Positions 1 through 11,297 of a stretch of DNA of 64,000 nt are shown piece by piece (positions within the stretch are counted from its first letter, which is position 1; each line of letters begins with the position of its first letter). The stretch comes from Pollenia angustigena (lineage: Eukaryota; Arthropoda; Insecta; Diptera; Polleniidae): the NCBI GenBank assembly GCA_930367215.1, contig OV884057.1, positions 197,955,621 through 198,019,620 on the forward strand, written 5' to 3'. Below the pieces are notes generated by a model. It did no database searches, was not told the DNA's origin, and saw only the letters and a list, made by a program, of their open reading frames with translations. The position numbers were made by a program, and so were the translations under genes.

Positions 1-416
1 AGAGCATTAGAAAAAACGTTCTCAAAATAAAATAGATTTTATTTCACGACGGCTTTCTTCTACAAATTTTTTTGTCAAATTGTATGGAAAATGTGTTCTC
101 GACGTTCAAACAGAAAAACGCTTAAAACAAAACATTAATCACAAACAGAAATTAATAAAAACTTCATATGCTTATAATAAAATTGTTGTCTAGATTATAT
201 TTAAATTTAGTTTTAAATATCCTGAAAACTGACATACTCGATCAAATAAATATTGGAAACAACCGGCCACTTTATCATAGCGGAAATAAAATTAAGGACT
301 TTGTTATTGATCTTATTAAGTCATAAAGAATTTTCTATTCAATATCTTTTAAATTATATATTACACGTTTTGATTTTATATAAATATTTCGTTTTCTTAG
401 TTTTCGAATATTCCCA
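1..416. other. AT-rich sequence, no feature seen
   Basis: AT-rich DNA with no coherent frame, no tandem repeat and no terminal inverted repeat that I can pair with anything else in the window. Confidence 0.5.
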
Positions 417-904
417 CACGTAGAGAAAAAAACATGTTTAAATATGATCACCTCCAACCAAACTATTTCTAAAGAAAATTTTAGACATATTATGGTTAAT
501 ATAACCAAATAATTGTTAGCGACAACCATATTATGGTTAAATTAGGCCTCAATCAAGAACCCACAACTATATTATGGTTGCCTCCAAAAATATTGTGGTT
601 AAATATGACAATAATTTGTTATTAAATTTACAATAGTATTTTCCTCATTTCCAAGAGCAACATACCATGGTTGAAAGCCAGCCATGCTATTGTAAGTGTT
701 TAACAAATTTTAGTTATTATTGATCATAAAATGTTTGGAGGCAAAAATAATATGATTAGGACTTTTTGATGGCGGCCTAATTTTACCATAACATGGTTAT
801 CGCTGACAGTAATATGGTTATAATAAACATAATATGTTTAAAATTGTTTTTAAAAATAGTTTGGTTAGAGGTGACCATATTTAAACATGTTTTTTCTCTG
901 GGTG
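417..904. mobile_element. MITE with long inverted ends, AGAGAAAAAACATG family
   Basis: The two ends are inverted copies of each other over about 45 bp. The left end reads CACGTAGAGAAAAAAACATG and the right end, reverse-complemented, CACCCAGAGAAAAAACATG. The interior is rich in ATATTATGGTT words in both orientations, so the whole unit can fold back on itself. It has no coding capacity. A related element with the same ends lies at 54716-56154 and is flanked by TA. Here both flanks are CA, possibly a decayed TA. A non-autonomous cut-and-paste element is the natural reading; the superfamily is not settled. Confidence 0.75.
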
Positions 905-983
905 CAGACCAGTATTAAATGTTAAATCATATTCCAAACAGACTTTTAAGTATTTTGATTTTTAATTTTATTCTTAAGAAGAA

Positions 984-1926
984 ACAAGTTAGAGTGCTAT
1001 ATTCGGCTGTGCCGAATCTTTGATACCCTCCACCGACAGTTCGAATGTTTAAGGAGTAATATCTGTATGATGTTATTATTATCTTAAACTGTCACGATTT
1101 GCTATTAATTATGGTTTTAGGCGACTAAACTGTGTTCCGGTAGTAGGGTTTATATGGGGCCTAGGGTAAGTTAAGGATCGATCATCACGAAATTTCACAG
1201 CGTCATTTCTAGTCCTTTAAAACTGTGACGTACTAATTTCTGTTATGATTGCATTATTTTTTACGGTTTTAGGCGTACTAAACTGTTTTCCGGTAGTAGG
1301 GTTTTTATTGGGCCTAAGGTAAATTATGGACCGGTCATCACGAAATTTCACAGTGTTATTTCCGGTCCTAAAAAGCTGTGACGTACCAAATTTTGTTACG
1401 CTAGCGGTTTTTTTACGGTTTTAGGCGTACTAAACTGTTTTCCGGGAGTAGTGTTTATATGGGGCTTAGGGTAAATTATGGACGGATCTTCACGAAATTT
1501 AACAGCGTGATTTCCAGTCGAATAAAACAAATTTTTGCAAAATCTTATCTCATTCCGTGCCTTGTGCCAGCATTTATGTTATTTTTTGTAACAAAATTAT
1601 CAATTTTTTTAGGTGGTGGTTCCACATTTTGATTCATAGCTCTGGTCCTACTGAACCAATTTTGCTGGATTTCAATCCCAAACTGCTTAAGATAACTTTA
1701 AGCAATTTGGCGCCAAGTTTGTTCATTTCTTTTGAGTTGTTCGAAAGTGAGCGTGTTTTCAACAGACGGACAGACGGACATGGCTAAATCGACTTAGAAT
1801 TACTCAAGGACCCAGAATACATATATATACTTTATGGGGTCTGAGATGAATAATAAAAAAGTTTCACACGGAATGACAAACTTAATATACCCTCTTTACA
1901 ACTAATTGTGGTGGAGAGTATAAAAA
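984..1926 (-). mobile_element. mini-me/DINE-1-like element, copy A
   Basis: One end carries the hairpin ATTCGGC-tgt-GCCGAAT (1001-1017) followed by a TACCCTCCACC block. The other end has GTGGTGGAGAGTATA. Inside are a TA run near 1821-1832, a core, and a GACGGACA run at about 1763-1783. This matches the two proto-microsatellites of dipteran mini-me elements, which are generally treated as DINE-1/Helentron-like. Between them lie three copies of a 153-bp unit (marker word at 1168, 1321 and 1473). A 76-codon frame at 1557-1787 recurs in the other copies only because the DNA is shared; I do not regard it as a gene. Strand is set by placing the hairpin at the 3' end, as in Helitron-like elements. 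Confidence 0.75.
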
Positions 1927-3714
1927 GAAAACATTTTTTTACATTCTGTTTCTAGTATGCAGGGTATAACAATAATATTATACAATAACCTATAATGTGA
2001 TCCGTATGAGAGTGTGAGTGTATTTGAGTTCATGTATGTCCCCAAAATTCGATCAATTTAGATACAAACACGCTTTAATGCATCAATACACCTTTTTTTC
2101 TTAAACCGTTTCATGTAGAGAAGAACAGACAGACAAACAAATCGTTGGACAGACACTTTTTATTTGGTCATTAAAGTTATAAACTCTCACACAGCGAGCA
2201 AGTAAGTGAGTGAGTGCATGAGAAATATTTACGAGCTGTACTTCAGTTATATATCAGCCACTACGTCTGTCCATACGTCCGTCTGGTTACCCATCTGTCT
2301 CCACAATTTGAACAAACGAATTTTGTTAAACAAGCCAGCCGTTTTGGACGCGTTTAATGAAATCTTTTAAAATTTTAATTGTATTTTAACTTAAAGTCTC
2401 TTTAGAAGAAAAGACAATAATATTCGATGGTTAGGGCGAGTGTGTGGTGGCCAAAAATAAAAAAAAAATTCATTGGTAAATCGTATCAATGTTCTCTTCT
2501 TTCTTATTTGGGGTTTTAATTAGGGCATAAGGCTTGTACATTTTTTTAATATAATTTTTTTTTTCCTTCAATTTAAATTTTTATATTGGTCATAAAAGTT
2601 CATAGAAGATTTAGTTTAAAACTTTATTGAATTTTATAGCATTTAACATTTTTAAACATTGTATGTATGTATATGGTTATTAAATATTTTAATTTTGTTT
2701 AATAAAAAAAAAATACTTTTTTGGATTTATAACTTTAACTATAAAACGGCAGGAAGTTTTAAAAAAGGGAAAAATTTCAAATGAAATTAAATTCGTTTTT
2801 ATTTTAAATACTTTAAATACCACAAAACAATTTTTTTTTTTGTTATATTGTGAACAAGAAATTGTATGTACGTGTTTCATTTAGCATCTGAAACAATTTC
2901 CTTAAGTTTTAATTGAAATAACACCTAATTGTTCCACATTTTTGGGAATTTGTCTTATCTGTAGCACATTGAACGAAAAAAAAGGTAATCACCGCACATT
3001 TAATCCGCTCGCAAAAAAACTAAAAAAAGTGAATTAGAAGGAAGATTCATATCAGCACGTGAGTTTTGCACACTGCAAGAAAATGCATTTTACGATGATT
3101 CAAAACAAAAGAATTGCAATGAATTAAAACAAATGTGTTGCACATGCAACTTAACAATGGGTGTGTGTGTGTGTGAGTTTGAGTGCGTGTAAACGTTGAG
3201 TTCATTTCTCACCTGAAATGTATGTGCGTGTGTGATTAACAAACATGTTTGCCTGGATTTTTGTTTTTACACCCACAATTGTCCAGACGTGATTTCACAC
3301 TTAAGATATAATTTGAACACTAATTGAAGACAAAAGGAATTTCAATGGAAATTCCATAATGAAAGTAACAGAAAGCAGAGAATCTAAATAGTTCACAAAA
3401 AATGTTTTAAAAATAAAATTTTCAACATTAAAGAATATTTTTTATATATTTAAGTAAAATTTAGCTTAAAAGAGCATTTTCGATTTGCATTTTATTATAA
3501 CATGTGCTAAAATTTTATTATAAAAATTTAAACATATCAAGAATTTTTTTAATTTTGTTTCAAAACTGGCTTTTCAAAAGAAGATCGTTGGCTTTGAAGC
3601 TGACGCCAGAGTGGTTTCTACAATTTAAGTTATCTTTTATAAGAAAACCGCGTTAAATAAACATTTGGCACACAAACTTAAGCTGCGATATACTAATATT
3701 ATACATATGCTGGT
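1927..3714. other. AT-rich spacer with short simple repeats
   Basis: No gene is visible. There are short GT and GA-rich runs (2005-2030, a GTGTGTGT run near 3161-3176) and several poly-A and poly-T tracts. The short frames here do not resemble any protein I know. Confidence 0.5.
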
Positions 3715-5060
3715 CCACCCGAGGGTATGCAGAGATGCATCCCAAGAGTATTTTACCTTTTGGTGTTACATACCACGAGAAACTCAGCAGTGTTCAAAAT
3801 TGACAAATGGCTTAAGATCGGGGCTGACCAGATCTCCTAACTAATACCACGGGTATCTCGAACACCATAAGCTTTGATTCAAGCCTAAATGCTGGTGAGG
3901 TTCCTTCGGGGATCACGTATTGGTTCTGCTTTAAACCCAAAGTCGCAAGAAGGGATGTCCTAAAAAGTTGACTTTAAAAGCTTATTTTCCATCCATTGTG
4001 GGAAAGTTTGACCTGGTGACGGATCTCTTTGGATGCTGTTGCTATTTAATAGATTAATTAAATAGATACTGGCTTTACAGGAGGAAGACAAAATAGCTCC
4101 AGCTCTAATAAAAGGGGAGATTGCTACCTGTGTGTGTTGGTTGCACTCACACATTTTTTGGCGGAGGGGGCCCATATTCTCACCCAATGTGAAGAGCACC
4201 GCGGGTTAGGCCATCATAGAAGTTTCTTTCGTTTTTTCCATCCGACTTACATATGTCGTGAATAAGTTCAAGGCCCTCAGGGGCTTGTGGGGAACATCTT
4301 TACGACATTTCACCTTTTTGTGTTACATCCTTCGGAAAAATCAGATGCAGTCAATACCTGGGATTCGGCAAAAATTCAAAATTGATAGATCGCGTTTGAC
4401 CTGAGATCCTATCAGGTACCAGTCAGTTTTTTTAATGCCCTAAGCTAGTCCCGCGAAGCTCTTCGCTTGTCTGCAGGAGTCCAGAGTCTCTGGCGGGAAT
4501 CGAACCCGGAACCCCGGCGCTGAAAGGCTAGCTCTACCAGCTAGCCTACTGGGGCACATTGAAAACCAGTTGTCCCTAATGACACGGTCTCGAAAATTAT
4601 ACTCCTTGCAGGAAATGCTTTATATCTTTGGGAATATTGTCTTTACGGGGAGTTTACTTTTCCCTTGAAAAGATGCTTTCGAGGATCACGTGCTGGTTTT
4701 GGTTTACTACCCTAAGTCGCGGGAAGGGGATCCAAAAAAACCCACTCAAGGACGGATTTTCACCACTTGTTAGAGAGTTCGACTAAGAGATGGATCATTC
4801 CTAGTGGCTGTTGCTGCTGGTATATTTCCAACAGCAGCGGACGTTAGACCGCTCGAGCTTGCCGTCCTATGCACTCAAATTGCTTCCTGTATATGAGGGG
4901 TATAGATGCAAAGGCTGCATCAATGATAATGATAAAAAGTGTCATGGGGTCAAAAACGAAGCAATTGTTATTGTACTGATGTCAAAAAACATCAGCGCTA
5001 TGTCGAAGTTTCTTTCAGTGCACATCTGTTCATTCAGTTACAGAACCATCTAAAATCTGC
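3715..5060. repeat. GC-richer repeat with an internal imperfect duplication
   Basis: This block is clearly less AT-rich than its surroundings. Two stretches are diverged copies of one another: about 3750-4010 and about 4300-4780. Shared landmarks are a TTTTTGTGTTACAT-like word, a GGATCACGT word followed by a TTTGGTTTACTACCC-like word, and AAGTCGCNNGAAGGG followed by a run of As. The frames at 3960-4199 (minus) and 4811-5053 (plus) fall in it but match no family I recognise. A tRNA-like stretch lies between the two copies. A retroposed or tandemly duplicated repeat is likely; the class is unknown. Confidence 0.45.
4475..4560 (-). other. tRNA-like stretch with RNA polymerase III A and B boxes
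   Basis: On the minus strand the B box GGTTCGATTCC is perfect (4497-4507) and sits in a good T-arm, CGGG/CCCG around TTCGATT. Upstream, TAGGCTAGCTGG (4537-4548) matches the A-box consensus TRGCNNARYNGG at all but one position. A seven-base GGCTAGC/GCTAGCC stem stands where a D-arm would be. The acceptor stem does not close and I see no convincing anticodon arm, so this is not a functional tRNA gene. It is more likely a tRNA-derived SINE head or a decayed tRNA copy. Confidence 0.5.
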
Positions 5061-5334
5061 ATAAGCTTTATCGGCCTTGTTAAAAAAATCTAAATAAAGT
5101 GGAATTTAAATCGAACGAGATTTTGATTTCATTTATTTAGAAAACGACTGTAGTTTTTCCTGTTTTCAAGAGTTGTTCTTGTAAAGATAATTTCTGTGAT
5201 AACTTTGAAAAAGTTAAATCGCAAAATGAACTCTAAAGTAATATTATTAGTATATTTATGTACTAAAAACACTTTTAAAATATGTACCAAAATTTTTGCA
5301 ACAATCGAACTTTTTTTATTATTTTTAATTTCCG

Positions 5335-5570
5335 ATATTCCTTAATTAGGCTTGAGTTCATCAAATTTAATTTTCATTAAATTATTTTCACTGAGGGAAG
5401 GAATTCTACAACTTGGAATATCCATTAAAATTTACTGCTAATTCTTCCTGGCCGAGCTGGGATATGAACCCAGGTTGATCTTTACATGTTTCAAGAAACA
5501 CCAATTTCCATCGTCAGAAGATCTTTGTGTTCCACCCGCCGCACCACTGTGGTGCCCGTTAGCCAACAGT
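5335..5570 (-). repeat. SINE-like dispersed repeat, copy 1
   Basis: Read on the minus strand this copy has a tRNA-like T-arm (CTGGGTTCATATCCCAG) followed by an AT-rich body with the words TTCCTTCCCTCAGTGAAAAT and GAACTCAAGCCTAATTAAG. The same arrangement is seen at 19985-20360 and 45470-45770, and the body alone at 5833-6004, 20381-20470 and 31725-31850. A short, dispersed, tRNA-related repeat is what a SINE looks like, but I cannot see a clean A box or a shared 3' tail. Confidence 0.5.
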
Positions 5571-5832
5571 CAAACATCAATCTTAACCAGTAGTACTAGT
5601 ACTGGTGGTTCGAAATGTGCTGTTATTATCACCTAAATTTCAAATTACATGTTGCGTCCCTTTTCCCCTGTTTCGTATCCTTTCTGTCAATACTTTGTCT
5701 TGAAAACCTGAATACATTTGTTTACTATGTTTCTCTGTCCACTTTCGCCGACATTTTTATTTGTACAAATTAAAGTACAAATGTAAACATTAGAGCTTGT
5801 GCCATAGCCATTTCTAAGAATAATTTTCGTTT

Positions 5833-6004
5833 CTTAGTTGAACTGCTAATTTTTAATTTCCGATATTCCCTAATTAGGCTTGAGTTCATCAAATTTAATT
5901 TTCATAAAATTATTTTCACTGAGTAAATTTTGTCTGCTGGCTTAATGATGAACTCAAGCCTAATTAAGGAATATCGGAAATTAAAAATTAACAGTTCAAC
6001 TAAG
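5833..6004. repeat. 59-bp inverted repeat made from the SINE-like body
   Basis: Arms 5833-5891 and 5946-6004 are near-perfect reverse complements separated by 54 bp. Each arm carries the CTCAAGCCTAATTA word of the SINE-like family, so two copies lie head to head. Sequence leftward to about 5750 (TTTGTACAAATTAAAGTACA) also belongs to this family, as shown by the copy at 20110-20160. Confidence 0.75.
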
Positions 6005-7073
6005 AATCGAAAATTATTTTTTATTTCTTTTTAAATAAATAAAAAGTTCATACATATTTTTGAATTTTGGTCTTTTTTCGATAACCTTTAATATTTCTAT
6101 TCTGACTCAACAACAGTAATTTCAGGACGATTCTGTTGACAGCAAAAATATTGGACGTCTTTATAAAATTTTTCAAATATAATTTTAAGTATTAGTAAAT
6201 ATGACTATGTCTGTACATCTTTTTAAAATTAAGAAGATTAACAACTGAAAATACAAAACAATCTACAAAATGCAGTTGTTCATGTTATTTTTTTCTTCTT
6301 CTTTATACTCGTTTTCAGTAATTCCATTTATTTCTATGACATGCCAACCATTTACTACATTTTACATTAATTAATGTCGTAAAGTTTCATTCATTCGTGT
6401 ACACTAAAATAGAAACCAAAAACAAAATAGAATACTTTTCTTTTCTGCTTTTTTTGGTAATGAATATGTAATAAACTTTGACACAAAAATGAAAGAGAAA
6501 AAAAAATCCTTAAAAAAATGTTACCTTAAACTTTATTAAACTTGAGCTATAACAAGTCGATAATCGAAATAAATGGTACCTCTGAAAATCCAGCTAAACT
6601 ATGGTACATACACACATACAAACATTAATATGCTTCTCTTATTGTTCCATGAATTCGTAAGTCCCTTAAAAATATATAGAATTTGTATAAATTTTCAATG
6701 AGATACTAAATTCTATTTCTTTTTTTGTACTTTTAAAAACATTTCCACATAGAAAAGGTAACTGCAACAAATAAAAGACTTATTGACAAACAAAAAATAT
6801 TGTATTTAAAATTAAAAAAAAAAAACTAAAAATAATCCAAATAGAAATATAGAATTTGTTTTTGTTAGCTTGTGTATCTAAATTTAATGAATTTTGGGGT
6901 GGGTAAAAAGTCATAGAAATTAAAAAAAAACAACATAGAATTTTTAATGCAGCAGTAACATCTAAAACTGTCTTAAATGTATTATTGTCTCTTTACTACA
7001 ACTAGATACACTCACTATTCAATGATGTTTAAGAAAAATTTCAAATTATTTTTGTCTGCTGGCTTAATGATGA
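5928..7073. repeat. 24-bp perfect direct repeat enclosing about 1.1 kb
   Basis: The same 24 bases, beginning TTTTGTCTGCTGG and ending TTAATGATGA, stand at 5928-5951 and 7050-7073. A perfect repeat of this length could be a long target-site duplication around an inserted retroelement, or the footprint of a local duplication. The enclosed DNA is AT-rich and carries no recognisable coding sequence. Its first 50 bp is SINE-like family sequence. Confidence 0.5.
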
Positions 7074-7167
7074 GAAGTATACAATAGCAGCACTACGGAA
7101 AATTAGTTCTTAATGATAACTGAATAAATAAACTCTGAACAAATAACCAAAGTTGTTCAGTTTTTTT

Positions 7168-8349
7168 TTATACCCTCCACCACAATAAGTTGTGAAGAGG
7201 GTATACTAAGTTTGTCATTCCGTGTGAAACTTTTTTATTATTCATCTCAGACCCCATAAAGTGTATATATTCTGGGTCCTTGAGTGATTCTTACACTCAT
7301 AAAATTATTACAGTAACTGATTGTAGGTTATTAAATTCGTTTTCGGTACTGTTAAAATTGAATAAAAATATAGTTATTTTACGAATAAATTTATTTTTCA
7401 ACATTTATGTTTGTTATTAAAAAAACAAACTACCAAAAAATAATGTTTTCCGTATTTTTTTTTTGTTAATTTGTTTGATTTTTATCGGTTAAAATATATT
7501 TTTTAAAAGTAAAAACTATTCAATTTTAACGAATATGATGTTCAATAAATAAAAAACTTAGAAATTACTGAAAAAATCATTTGTTTTAAATGAAATGTAA
7601 ATGATCCGTTTTTTAAATGAATTTTAATTTGTTTCAAATGAATTTTCGTTTGAATTTAACTACATAATATTTTGAGTGTAGTCGATTTAGCCATGTCCGT
7701 CTGTCTGTCCGTCTGTCCGCCTGTTGAAAACACGCTCACTTTCGAACAAGTCAAAAGAATGAACAAACTTGGTGGCAAATTGCTTGTAGTTATCCTAAGC
7801 AGCTTGGGATTGAAATCCAGCAAAATCGGTTCAGTAGGACCACAGCTATGAATCAAACTGTAGAACCACCACCTAAAAAAATTGAGAATTTTGTTACAAA
7901 AAATAACATAAATGGTGGAACAAGGCACGGAATGAGATAAGATTTTGCAAAAATTTGTTTTATTCGACTGGAAATCACGCTGTTAATTTCGTGAAGTTCC
8001 GTCCATAATTTACCCTAAGCCCCATATAAACACTACTCCCGGAAAATAGTTTAGTACGCCTAAACCGTAAAATATAATGCAATCATAACAAATTTTGGCT
8101 CGTCACAGTTTTATAGGACTATAAATGATACTGTGAAATTTCGTGAAGATCGGTACATAATTTACCCTAGGCCCCATAGAAACCCTACTACCGGAAACAG
8201 TTTAGTACACCTAAAACCAATTTTAATAATGCTATCATAACAGAAATTGGTACGTCACAGTTTTAATGGATATTACTCCTTAAACATTCGAACTGTCGGT
8301 GGAGGGTATCAAAGATTCGGCACAGCCGAGTATAGCTCTCTAACTTGTT
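7168..8349 (+). mobile_element. mini-me/DINE-1-like element, copy B, interrupted
   Basis: Same family as copy A in the opposite direction. It begins TATACCCTCCACCACAAT and ends in the hairpin ATTCGGC-aca-GCCGAGT followed by CTCTCTAACTTGTT. A GTCY run lies at about 7693-7723. Two 152-bp units are visible (marker at 7991 and 8143). A 385-bp MITE has split the conserved core between the TA run and the GTCY run. The 90-codon frame at 7656-7928 reads across the MITE junction and is not a gene. Confidence 0.8.
7294..7678. mobile_element. TA-flanked MITE nested in mini-me copy B
   Basis: The insertion is flanked by TA on both sides (7292-7293 and 7679-7680). Its ends are CACTCATAAAATTATTA and, reverse-complemented, CACTCAAAATATTATGTA. 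Copies A and C of the host element run through this point without interruption, which proves the boundaries. The AT-only interior has no coding capacity. The TA duplication suggests Tc1/mariner-type mobilisation. Confidence 0.85.
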
Positions 8350-8828
8350 TTTGTTTTAATTTATTTACAATTACAATTTTTCCCTCAATGGTCCGTCAGC
8401 TAAAAAAAAATATTTGCCAAGCAAAATCCAGAAATAATCGTTGAAATTAAATGAACTCACTTTAATGCACGGCATGGTGTGGAATAATTTCGGAAAAACC
8501 TAAAAGTTTTCGTTAAATATACAACAATCATACCCGCAAAAAACCTGTAGTTTAGAAGTGAACTTGCTCAATTTTGACCTACTGTTTTTTGTTGTTATCA
8601 TGCCAGATGTGTGTTAAGAGGAGACCAACAAGAAACACCTTCAAAGAAACCGGTTTGTGTGCAACACTCGCAGAATGTTAACTTTTTCCATAAATACTCA
8701 AACTTAATTACACAATTTTGTAAAAAAAAACAATACATACTTAAAAATCTCTGCATCACTAGTCTATTTTTATAAACAGATAAACAATTTTAATGTTATA
8801 AAAATTAAGAAATTAAATTAAACTCAAA
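8350..8828. other. AT-rich spacer, no feature seen
   Basis: No repeat, inverted end or frame that I can support. Confidence 0.45.
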
Positions 8829-8835
8829 CGATTAA

Positions 8836-9167
8836 CAGTTGAAGCCCAGCCGCGAATAACGTTGTAAACGCCACATTTTGCAAAAACTTTTTTTTTAGCA
8901 GATAACCGTTAACCTTACTCTATGCACCCTAACGCCTTCAAAATGGCATACAAAGTGTTAGCCAGCGGAGTAACATTGCAAGTTACTAACAAAATAATGA
9001 AACCGAAATGGTTTTGCATAAAATTTTTTATTATCATTATTTTTATTTCTAGAAAAAAAAATTTTTTAAAACAGATAATGCTGTCTGTCAAAAAACTTTT
9101 TTTTGCTCTCCTGAAAAATTATTATTTTGTAACTTAAAACGTTATTCGCGGCTTTGCTTCAGTTGTT
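8836..9167. mobile_element. short TIR element flanked by CGATTAA
   Basis: The ends contain inverted copies of a GAAGC..AGCCGCGAATAACG block (left 8841-8861, right near 9139-9157). The seven bases CGATTAA occur directly on both sides (8829-8835, 9168-9174) and may be the target duplication. At about 332 bp with no coding capacity this is a non-autonomous element. The duplication length would suit a hAT-type element if one base has been lost; that is inference. Confidence 0.65.
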
Positions 9168-9357
9168 CGATTAATCCAATAGTTTTGGACGACTTACTGT
9201 TCCAATAATTTAAAATTGCTTATTTTATAAACACAAAATATATATTTAAAATGCAAAATACAATGAATAATAACATTGAAGGGATAAGTATTTTGTTCTT
9301 GGTTGATTTTTTCATAGTTTAATTATTTTGCATTTAACATTTTTTAAAAATGTGCGA

Positions 9358-9660
9358 ATGTTTTTAAAGCCATTTTGTATACAACAAACATTAAAGCCGC
9401 AATTTTAATATTTGGTTGTTTTTTGGCCGCCGTCAACGATATGTGTGATTGAAGATCTTAGCGTCTGCAATTTCACATCGGCTTTAAATAAAATGTTATG
9501 ACATTTAATACCGTTACGACGTAATCTCGTTTGATTGAGTTACAGACACACTTTTTTCTCACTTTTCGAGAAACGATGGAATATTTTGTTTCACATCTTT
9601 TCGATGCGAGAAGTTCTCACCAAACTTACAAAACATTTGTACAGGTGGCGAAAATATATT
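9358..9660 (+). repeat. dispersed repeat F, copy 1
   Basis: This copy runs from a TTTTTAAAGCCATT start to the terminal block GATGCGAGAAGTTCTCACC. It shares, in order, GGCCGCCGTCAACGATATGT, CACATCGGCTT, TTATGACATTTA, ACGACGTAATCTC and TTTTGTTTCAC with 23371-23700 (opposite strand). The end GTGAGAACTTCTC is nearly self-complementary. Further end fragments occur at 26080-26130 and 46000-46050. The family is unidentified. Confidence 0.6.
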
Positions 9661-9897
9661 AAATTGAATATGAAAAACATACCCGAATAGGTGGTTGTAG
9701 ACATTAAGGTTAATGTTAATGGCATTCAGTACTGGGCAATGATTGGATAATTTTTAAAGCCCGAGGTAGAGAACAATCTGAAATAGTGGTTCCAACAAGC
9801 TGGAGGCACAGCACACACTGGACGGGCTGTGTGTGCTGTGCTCTATGACCACCATATACATGTGTTTAGAAATCTCAACAAAACAAAATTGCAACAT

Positions 9898-10170
9898 ATC
9901 CTAGTTCAGTTACATTTATGTTCTAGTTCAGTTCTAGTTTAATTCTAGTTCAGTTCTATTAATGTTCAGTTTAGTTCTAGCTCTAGTTCTGTTTTGTTTA
10001 TGTTCCAGTTCAGTTCTAGCTTATTTCAGTTTACGATCAGTTCTAGTTCAGTTTTAGCTTCGTCCTAGTTCAATTCAGTTCTATATCAGTTCAAGTTCTT
10101 TCTAATTCAGTTCTAGTTCAGTTCTATTTCAGTGCTAGTTCAGCTCTAGTTTATTTCTTGTACAGATCTA
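9898..10170. repeat. degenerate (TAGTTCAGTTC)n minisatellite
   Basis: About 270 bp made of diverged copies of an 11-12 base word, TAGTTCAGTTC, with TTATGTTC and TAGCT variants. No coding sense. Confidence 0.85.
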
Positions 10171-11290
10171 GTTCAATAAGACGATCTTATTTTTAAAAAG
10201 CAGACTCATTTTTATTAGGGATGCGATCTCTACAACCACAAAACTGTCACTTCTTTTAAACAGGAGAACTTCCCCATTTGAGTTCAGTTGTTTTCTCATT
10301 TTTTCTGAATAAAATAAATTCACCTTTGAGCGGCTAATTCTTTTTATTATTTACACGTACACGATTACATATTTCGAATTGTATATGAACGTTTTTTCTA
10401 TTTTCGATTTTTAGTCTCTTTTACTTCTTTAGTCGCTGCAATTGGTTAGTCAGTCACCCTTTTCTTTTGGTTGTCATTAGCTCTTTCCTTTTGCTGGTAT
10501 TATATTTTTCCATCTTTTATTGTTTTTGTTCATGTTTTGTTAGTTCGACAACTATTATATAATAATGGTCCATTTATAAAAATATCTTTGTATCTGCTGT
10601 GTGTGTCTATCGGTCCGTTAATGCATTCCCGTTTCGACAAAGACTAAATATGAATAAAATAAAATTTGTGTGCACGATTGTTGAGCCCGATAAATTGATG
10701 GGGAGAAAATGTGAAAAAATTACTTTGATTACAGATTACAAATGTAACGTTTTCTATGTAATATTTCTTACTTTCTTATTTTATTTGCCTTTTTTCTATT
10801 ACATACATATATCGATTTTTTTGAAGAAGGTGCAGGGAAAGAGTTGATGACGGCATCAATAAATTAGAGAAACTGTGTTTGATTATATATTTTAAACTTT
10901 TTCTTCGTGTGATGTTTTTGTTGTTTTTTAAAAAAATATGTTAATTTTTTTTAGGAGAGAAATATTCTTAGAACTAACAACTAATTAGAAAAAAAAAATG
11001 TGTAGTTAATAACTGTCAGTGGAATGTAACTAAAACCTTTTAAGTAGTTTTTTTTTAGATGTAGATATTGGGAAATTTTATTACTTTCAGACTACAGGTT
11101 TATTTTAAGTTAAACTAAAGTCGACTGAGTTTAATGAACTTTCTCCATAAAAAATAGTTTAATTGGTTGGAAATAACATGAAGAAATTGGTTTCATTGTT
11201 GAAATTAGTAATTAAATGCATATTGAATTTTTTGTTGGGCATATATGCCTGTTTTCACAAAAAGTTTTTAAATTTAATAAAGGTTTAAGG
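10171..11290. other. AT-rich spacer
   Basis: Poly-T and poly-A tracts and no repeat that I can delimit. The frame at 10599-10847 is AT-driven and has no recognisable domain. Confidence 0.45.
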
Positions 11291-11297
11291 AACAAAA

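Noticed and set aside
4475..4560. Functional tRNA gene
   Set aside because: The acceptor stem does not pair and no proper anticodon arm is present, although the A and B boxes are good.
4811..5053. 80-codon frame in the GC-richer repeat
   Set aside because: No recognisable domain, and it lies in a duplicated non-coding repeat.
7656..7928. 90-codon frame shared in part with 1557-1787 and 43036-43251
   Set aside because: The similarity comes from shared mini-me-like DNA, and this copy reads across a MITE insertion junction.
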